Source: G963669295 sp963669295 (GTDB lineage Bacteria > Bacteroidota > Bacteroidia > Flavobacteriales_D > CALLUQ01). Taken from it: a stretch of DNA of 64,000 nt. Below, in pieces: positions 60,327 to 64,000 of this stretch. Below the pieces are notes generated by a model that saw only the letters and a program-made list of their open reading frames with translations, did no database searches and had not been told where the DNA came from. The stretch spans positions 1,736,001 through 1,800,000 of the forward strand of contig OY769938.1 of assembly GCA_963669295.1 (NCBI GenBank), written 5' to 3'. The position numbers and the translations under genes are program-made. The first letter of the stretch is position 1. Each line of letters starts with the position of its first letter.

Positions 60327-61178
60327 ATGAATCTGAAATTCTTAGGGGTTGACTGGTACTATCCTATCATCATCACCAGCATTATAGTATTGGCCGTGGT
60401 GGTAAGCAGAATAAGCCATTATTTGCTTACAAGGGCTTTTGAGAAGGCATCGGAAAAACTCAGAGTTGACTCTACCCGCTATAAGTTTTTCCGCAATACC
60501 ATAACCTCTATCATTTGGCTAATTGCCATTTGTGCAATCATTTATTCGGTTCCGTCCTGGCGTACTTTTGCCATTACCTTGTTCGCCGGTGCAGGAGTAT
60601 TGTTAGCCATTGTAGGGTTTGCCGGCCAGCAGGCATTTGCTAACATCATCAGCGGCATTTTCATCGTAATTTTCCGCCCGTTTCGGGTGGGAGACCTAAT
60701 TAAAATTGGCGATCAACATGCTGGATACGTATTGGACATTACCTTACGCCATGTGGTAATCCGTGACTTTAATAACAGACGTATCATAGTTCCCAACACC
60801 TTGATTAGTAATGAAACCATTATTAATCACGACATCGAAGATAATCGTCATTGTCAATTTGTGGAGTTTAGCATTAGTTATGATAGCGATGTTGACTTAG
60901 CGATGCATATAATGCGAGAAGAAGCCTTAAAGCATCCTTTTCTAATTAATCAATTGACTGCTGAAGAAAAAGAAGCTGGTATCCCTCAAGTAAAAGTGAA
61001 GGTGATTGGTTATGGAGACAGTTCTGTGAATCTCCGTGCCTGGTGTTGGGCCAAAAACTTTGATGACGGGATTGAACTGCTATGGGATTTAAATGAAAAA
61101 ATCAAAAAGCGCTTTGATGCAGAAGGTATCGAAATTCCATTTCCCCATCGCACCATTGTATATAAGAACAAACAGTAA
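60327..61178 (+). CDS. MscS-family mechanosensitive channel
   Basis: 283 residues. Two or three N-terminal membrane helices (ITSIIVLAVVVSRISHYLL, IIWLIAICAIIYSV, FAITLFAGAGVLLAIVGFAGQQAFANIISGIFIV) end in the pore-lining A/G-rich helix. The MscS beta-domain follows: RPFRVGDLIKIGDQHAGYVLDITLRHVVIRDFNNRRIIVPNTLI, then a C-terminal alpha/beta region. Such channels open under membrane tension and release solutes during hypo-osmotic shock. CorA follows by 5 nt. Confidence 0.94.
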   Translation: MNLKFLGVDWYYPIIITSIIVLAVVVSRISHYLLTRAFEKASEKLRVDSTRYKFFRNTITSIIWLIAICAIIYSVPSWRTFAITLFAGAGVLLAIVGFAGQQAFANIISGIFIVIFRPFRVGDLIKIGDQHAGYVLDITLRHVVIRDFNNRRIIVPNTLISNETIINHDIEDNRHCQFVEFSISYDSDVDLAMHIMREEALKHPFLINQLTAEEKEAGIPQVKVKVIGYGDSSVNLRAWCWAKNFDDGIELLWDLNEKIKKRFDAEGIEIPFPHRTIVYKNKQ

Positions 61179-61183
61179 ACTTT

Positions 61184-62242
61184 ATGGCTACTCTAAATTC
61201 TCAAAAAATTGGCCTGCCACCCGGTTCATTGGTATTTGTTGGCAAACAACGCACCAAAAAAATAACTGTCTCGGTAATTGATTATGACGACCAACGAATG
61301 GAGGAAGTAACGTTGGGAGAGGTCAATGAATGCACCACGTATTTAGATCGCTCTTCAGTCACCTGGTTTAACTTTGATGGCATACACGATGCTGAAGTTA
61401 TTCATAAGGTAGGCGAGTTGTTTGGATTGCATGAACTGATGTTGGAAGACATTATGAACACCAAACATCGGCCAAAGCTGGAGGAGTTTGAAGGGTGTCT
61501 GTTTCTTACCATGAAAATGTTGTCCCTTAACCCAAAACAACATAAGATCGACATTGAGCAAGTGAGTATTGTATTGGGTGAACGATGGGTGTTGAGTTTT
61601 CAGGAACGACCGGGAGACATTTTTGAGCCTATTCGTGAGCGAATTCGCAAAGAAAAGGGGCGGGTTCGATACCGACATACCGACTACCTGGTATACCTAC
61701 TCATAGATTCAGTCGTAGATCATTATTTCATCATCACGGAACACATCGAAAGCCTTATTGGTGAATTGGAAAGTGAAATCCATGAGAAGCCTTCTCAGGA
61801 ATCCATTCAGGCCATTCAGAGATTGAAGAAAGATTTGATCTTTTTGCGCAAGGCCATTGTTCCATTGCGTAGTGAAGTAGCTGCACTGGCTGGAGGTAAC
61901 CCCGGAATGGTGGAAGAACGCAATCTCAGGTATTTCAGGGATGTACAAGATCATATTGTCCACGTGCTGGAATCGTTGGAAAGTTCGAGGGATATGTTGA
62001 ACACCTTACTCGACATTTATCACAGTACACTAAGTACCCGGATGAACGAGGTTATGAAAACTCTTACCATTATCTCCACCATTTTTATACCCCTAACATT
62101 CATTGCCGGTATTTATGGAATGAACTTTGAACACATGCCGGAACTCTCCTGGAAGTATGGTTATTATGCTGTGCTTGGAGGAATGGCGGCGATTGTTGTA
62201 GCCATGTTGCTGTATTTCAAGAAAGTGAAAAAATGGCTTTAG
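61184..62242 (+). CDS. corA: CorA-family divalent cation transporter
   Basis: 352 residues. The N-terminal soluble domain is followed by a long stalk helix and two C-terminal membrane helices, LTIISTIFIPLTFIAGIYGMNF and YYAVLGGMAAIVVAMLLYF. The GMN selectivity motif is at residues 312-314 (YGMNFEHMPEL), as in CorA Mg/Co transporters. It acts as a pentameric inner-membrane channel. It starts 5 nt after the MscS stop, so osmotic release and Mg uptake genes are co-transcribed. Confidence 0.95.
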   Translation: MATLNSQKIGLPPGSLVFVGKQRTKKITVSVIDYDDQRMEEVTLGEVNECTTYLDRSSVTWFNFDGIHDAEVIHKVGELFGLHELMLEDIMNTKHRPKLEEFEGCLFLTMKMLSLNPKQHKIDIEQVSIVLGERWVLSFQERPGDIFEPIRERIRKEKGRVRYRHTDYLVYLLIDSVVDHYFIITEHIESLIGELESEIHEKPSQESIQAIQRLKKDLIFLRKAIVPLRSEVAALAGGNPGMVEERNLRYFRDVQDHIVHVLESLESSRDMLNTLLDIYHSTLSTRMNEVMKTLTIISTIFIPLTFIAGIYGMNFEHMPELSWKYGYYAVLGGMAAIVVAMLLYFKKVKKWL

Positions 62243-62457
62243 CCAAATTGCTTAACTCCCTCTGCAATAAAGGTGAATTCATTATGCCCCCTGGTGCGAA
62301 AGAACACCAGAAAACTTCCTGAATAGTTGTTAATTATAGCATCGCTTATGTGCCTGAAAGCCTCTATAAAAGTGGCCTACAAAAAAATGTAGCAAAACTG
62401 TGTGACCACTTTCTAAGATAACGTCTCAACACAAAACAATTAAACAAACAACATGAA

Positions 62458-62898
62458 ATGAAATCACTTTCTTTAATTGCAGCTTTGTTGTTCGTTGCAA
62501 CAGCATTTGCACAAGTGTCCTCAAAGGCAACCAACTTTTTGAACAAAAAGTATCCGAGTGCCACTAACGTAACGTGGAACGAAACCGAAGATGGTTATGA
62601 AGCGGAGTTTGAGGTTGACAAAGAGTACTTACTGGCACGTTTTGACAACAGTTCCAATTGGATCGTGACCCGTGGCTCTATTACTGACGCAAAACTCCCC
62701 AAAGCTGTTTCGGAAGCTTGTTACAAAAACTATGTGGATGGAATCATTGAATCTGTAGACAAGATTGAAGACCCAACAGGCATTCGCTATGAGGTAATGT
62801 TGAGCGAGGACGATTCTTCGTACATCTTACTGGTTACGCAAGAAGGAAAAGTAATTGACACTACAACCATTGAGTTGGAAGACGATGACTTTGATTAA
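62458..62898 (+). CDS. PepSY-like exported protein
   Basis: 146 residues with a signal peptide (ending ATAFAQ). The mature part SSKATNFLNKKYPSATNVTWNETEDGYEAEFEVDKEYLLARFDNSSNWIVTR... has the DUF2874/PepSY-like repeat found in many Bacteroidota periplasmic proteins. It ends in an acidic tail (ELEDDDFD). Function is not established. A terminator follows at 62920. Confidence 0.85.
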   Translation: MKSLSLIAALLFVATAFAQVSSKATNFLNKKYPSATNVTWNETEDGYEAEFEVDKEYLLARFDNSSNWIVTRGSITDAKLPKAVSEACYKNYVDGIIESVDKIEDPTGIRYEVMLSEDDSSYILLVTQEGKVIDTTTIELEDDDFD

Positions 62899-62919
62899 GT
62901 TTATAGTTAAATAAGCATG

Positions 62920-62953
62920 AGCGTCTGCCCACCGGTAGGCGCTTATTTTTTTG
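62920..62953 (+). terminator. Intrinsic terminator of the PepSY-like gene
   Basis: AGCGTCTGCC pairs with GGTAGGCGCT over 10 bp with two wobble pairs, followed by TATTTTTTTG. It lies 22 nt after the stop at 62898. Confidence 0.8.
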
Positions 62954-63030
62954 TGCATCCTGTGACTAAATGATTATTACCCGTCTAAACAATGTATTAA
63001 ATCTGGGAATAACCCATTAAAAAAATCATC

Positions 63031-63198
63031 ATGAACAAGCACAAATCCTCTCACAGCAAGGGTGACGATCAGAGCAAAGCAAGGCCTCGAAAGAAGAAGA
63101 ATGGGGCGTTAAAAAAGCAGCATCGTTTCAACCAGTTAAAATGGCGAATCAATCAATTTGATGATGAATATTTTTCTGAAGGGTTCTACTCAATATAA
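63031..63198 (+). CDS. Small basic protein, 55 residues
   Basis: 55 residues, very rich in Lys, Arg, Ser and His (MNKHKSSHSKGDDQSKAR, then RKKKNGALKKQHRFN) with a C-terminal aromatic part ending EYFSEGFYSI. It begins with ATG, lies in a gap between two real genes on the same strand and has no overlapping alternative. It may bind nucleic acid. Known families not recognised. I treat it as probably real. Confidence 0.5.
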   Translation: MNKHKSSHSKGDDQSKARPRKKKNGALKKQHRFNQLKWRINQFDDEYFSEGFYSI

Positions 63199-63273
63199 AG
63201 GCACTATCGACCACAAGAATCTTTAAATACCAGCCTGTGGGTATATGTTTTACAATGATGCAATAACGTTATT

Positions 63274-64000
63274 ATGAAAAAAATACTTTTCCCCTTCCGC
63301 ATAGAGGATGACAATGGCCCGGCATTTTGTTATGCTGCCGCACTTGCTCGCCGACAGGATGCACAATTAGTCCTGATGAATGTTTTTTCATTGGAGTTAA
63401 AACAAGAACTCTCTCCACATAAGTATGGAAAGGCAGTAAGGAAAAAATGGCAGGAAGCGTTGGATGAAATACATGGTTTGAAAGGATATTACTTTAAGCA
63501 CTTTGCTAAACTTACTGCCGATCTCAAGTTGCGCACCTCCTACCGCATCGTAACAGGGCATTTGGAAGAAGAGGTGTTAAAAGTGGTACAATCGGGTGGG
63601 TTTGATTTGGTGGCATTGAATGGAGGTGGGCCGTTGATCCCTGATCAACCGGAGCAAGAAACCATTGCCCGCAAGATTTTGGAAACAACTTCCACAGCAG
63701 TACTTTTTATTCCTGCCGAGGTTGATTTGTTGAACATCCACCACATCGCTTTTGCCAATGACTTTCGGCCATTGATGCATGCGAGACATTTAATAAAGCA
63801 GTTTGTTGCCCTGGCGCATCTCTTTGACGCCAGCGCAGAGTTTATTCATATTTCCGAAGATGGTACATTGAAGCATATAGACGACACAGCCACCATGGAT
63901 TGCATTCGCAAGCTGGAAGCAACAAGCGAACGCTATACCCTTACGGTGCTCAAAAGTAGCACCCCCGTTAAGAGCATGAAAACACATTGTAAAGTGGAAG
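63274..64000 (+). CDS. Universal stress protein family, 5' part
   Basis: 242 residues to the window end, incomplete. The start KKILFPFRIEDDNGPAFCYAAALARRQDAQLVLMNVF fits UspA. The region SYRIVTGHLEEEVLKVVQSGGFDLVALNGGGP and TAVLFIPAEVDLLNIHHIAFANDFRP then starts a second Usp half, so it is a tandem Usp protein. Its N-terminus resembles the protein at 59578-60219. It should bind a nucleotide or sense stress in the cytoplasm. The stop lies beyond the window. Confidence 0.88.
   Translation, partial: MKKILFPFRIEDDNGPAFCYAAALARRQDAQLVLMNVFSLELKQELSPHKYGKAVRKKWQEALDEIHGLKGYYFKHFAKLTADLKLRTSYRIVTGHLEEEVLKVVQSGGFDLVALNGGGPLIPDQPEQETIARKILETTSTAVLFIPAEVDLLNIHHIAFANDFRPLMHARHLIKQFVALAHLFDASAEFIHISEDGTLKHIDDTATMDCIRKLEATSERYTLTVLKSSTPVKSMKTHCKVE

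Overview
The window is a Bacteroidota chromosome segment, most likely from a marine or aquatic Flavobacteriia- or Chitinophagia-like lineage. The evidence is a PorP/SprF protein, several secreted proteins with type IX secretion (T9SS) C-terminal sorting domains, TPR-plus-SpoIIE and TPR-plus-LuxR signalling proteins, SprB-like repeats, and a few promoter-like TAnnTTTG boxes, which are characteristic of this phylum. No rRNA gene and no complete tRNA was seen.

Layout. 1-1589: the end of a gliding-motility-type (type B CTD) surface protein, followed by PorP/SprF. 1586-5889 (minus): a two-gene sialic-acid module, a mutarotase-like kelch domain fused to a sodium:solute symporter, then a sialidase lipoprotein. 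5980-9189: a large T9SS cargo. 9329-15060 (minus): PdeM phosphoesterase, Lhr-type helicase, peroxiredoxin and a TPR-SpoIIE phosphatase in close succession. 15104-16753: a TPR protein carrying a PRMT-like methyltransferase. 17033-18994: a second TPR-SpoIIE phosphatase, whose last codons form the first unit of a ten-copy 56-bp tandem array (18975-19510). This is followed by about 600 bp of dyad-rich non-coding DNA. 20108-25093: a VCBS/UnbV protein and another T9SS cargo. 25147-27433: two adjacent paralogues of an unrecognised family. 27521-29826: an ECF sigma factor with a membrane protein that looks like its anti-sigma factor and carries a TonB C-terminal domain. 29997-44970: mixed housekeeping, regulatory and hypothetical genes, including an alpha-oxoamine synthase/GNAT fusion next to a VOC-like/cupin protein. 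45347-48252: a T9SS cargo with seven FG-GAP-type and seven Cys-rich repeats, interrupted by one frameshift. 48491-52162: a TPR-HTH regulator, a small secreted protein and a porin-like protein.

52250-57276 is an integrative element or its remnant. A 42-nt 3' fragment of tRNA-Ala(GGC), cut in the anticodon loop, lies beside a tyrosine recombinase. After it come an unknown protein, an HTH protein, three tandem GTTGCA-type 8-mers, a zinc-finger/hydrophobic-hairpin/RecA-like ATPase, and a divergent XRE regulator/unknown gene pair. No right end with an intact tRNA-Ala is visible, so the element is decayed or extends past the window. 57400-64000 holds an SDR/PhyH/DUF4833 operon, two universal-stress-type proteins, an MscS-CorA pair, a PepSY-like periplasmic protein and a 55-residue basic protein. 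This looks like an envelope, ion and stress set, either chromosomal or cargo.

The least explained signals are the tandem array growing out of a coding sequence, the architecture and tandem 8-mers of the element, the terminator-bearing leader or small RNA at 16853-16998, the TPR-PRMT protein, and the unknown paralogue pair.
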